Shown: positions 63,373 through 64,000 of the stretch, piece by piece | Layout: every line of letters starts with the position of its first letter | How positions within the stretch are numbered: position 1 is the stretch's first letter | From: Setaria digitata | Lineage: Eukaryota; Nematoda; Chromadorea; Rhabditida; Setariidae | NCBI GenBank assembly: GCA_003640385.1 | Contig: RCAB01000067.1 | Coordinates: 141,550 to 205,549 of the forward strand | Length of the DNA stretch: 64,000 bases | Direction of reading: 5' to 3' | Program-made: the position numbers and the translations under genes | Notes under the pieces: generated by a model | Told to the model about the DNA's origin: nothing | The model's input: the letters and a program-made list of their open reading frames with translations, nothing else | The model's database searches: none

Positions 63373-64000
63373 AAATTGCATTGATCACTTGTAATTACGA
63401 TTTTTAACACTGAGAATTATTCTGTGTTAACAATTCAACAAATTTATTAAATCATTTGTCACTTTTATTGATATTATTCGTCTTGCTTCAAATGTCTCCA
63501 TTGCTATATTGCTGTATGCAGATGTATTAATGCATGCTTCACAATATAAGTTGTCGATTTTCTGTCAACTTACGTTAAAAGCGCAGAATAAGGCTCATAA
63601 AAGGAACAATTTTCTTATCGCTCTGGTTATTTTTGTCGCTCAGCAAGAATCTTCAATGTTAAACATCATTTTTTAGTCGAATTTTCTTCTTGTTCATTAT
63701 CATAATAGCTAATGCTTTTACAGCATTTTTAATGATCAAAAGAGTCATACAGATTCATGGTGTCCAGAAAATAATCTAATCAAAGTTTATTAGATCATCA
63801 AGCATATTCTGAATTGTCTCTTCCCCTTTGACAAGTTTGATGAACCAGTTTTTGTGGTATCATCTTTTCCTCCCAGGGCTACAATAGTGCTGTGTTCTTC
63901 ATAATCAGTATTCAAACATATATCATAAAAATACTGCTGTTAAATAAAACTACTAAGTTGATGACATGATCTGTAAGTTCAGTGGTGCATTCGCAGATCA
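63373..64000. other. No supported feature
   Basis: AT-rich sequence to the window end. No exon, RNA or repeat is recognised. Confidence 0.5.

Overview
This window looks like nuclear DNA from a parasitic nematode, most likely clade III and possibly filarial. That placement is an inference. The evidence is strongly AT-rich sequence, short-to-medium introns with GT...TTTCAG-type junctions, gene families typical of nematodes (annexins, an EGF/CUB astacin protease), and a splice acceptor 1-17 nt upstream of the start codon of every recognised gene, as expected for spliced-leader trans-splicing. All gene models below were assembled by eye from exons, splice phase and protein family patterns. There are no bacterial-type operons, rRNA, tRNA or CRISPR arrays that I can support.

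Layout, left to right. At 1323-1951 (+) is a small two-exon single-pass membrane protein. At 2767-5540 and 11410-15199 (both -) are two tandem annexin genes with the same six-exon, phase-0 architecture. The proximal copy has lost the type II calcium loops that the distal copy keeps. At 20859-26604 (-) is a nucleoredoxin orthologue with a WCPPC active site, a Ser/Asn-rich insertion and a probable C-terminal extension. From about 26.6 to 43.4 kb is a gene-poor stretch whose only recognisable content is repeats and a decayed three-finger C2H2 zinc-finger relic at 38742-39023. At 43362-52362 (-) is a secreted astacin metalloprotease (signal peptide, short propeptide, catalytic domain, EGF, CUB) with a 4.1-kb first intron. 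At 56740-57111 (-) is a weakly supported small gene, transcribed divergently from a DHHC palmitoyltransferase of the ZDHHC5/8 type at 57971-60826 (+). The DHHC gene contains a GC-AG intron. The rest, to 64000, is T-rich with one possible micro-ORF.

Six single-N positions (8642, 8778, 9032, 13588, 27956, 50371) are each flanked by near-identical copies of the same sequence. They look like uncollapsed contig or haplotype overlaps, and one artificially repeats part of an annexin exon. Separately, two genes contain a coding exon bracketed by 65-67-bp direct repeats lying in the flanking introns.

The genes do not form one pathway. The annexins (membrane binding), the DHHC enzyme (membrane-protein palmitoylation), nucleoredoxin (thiol redox control of signalling) and the secreted astacin (matrix, cuticle or moulting proteolysis) are independent functions. 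The most unusual content is the calcium-site-less annexin paralogue, the astacin with a non-standard zinc signature, the zinc-finger relic and the exon-flanking direct repeats.
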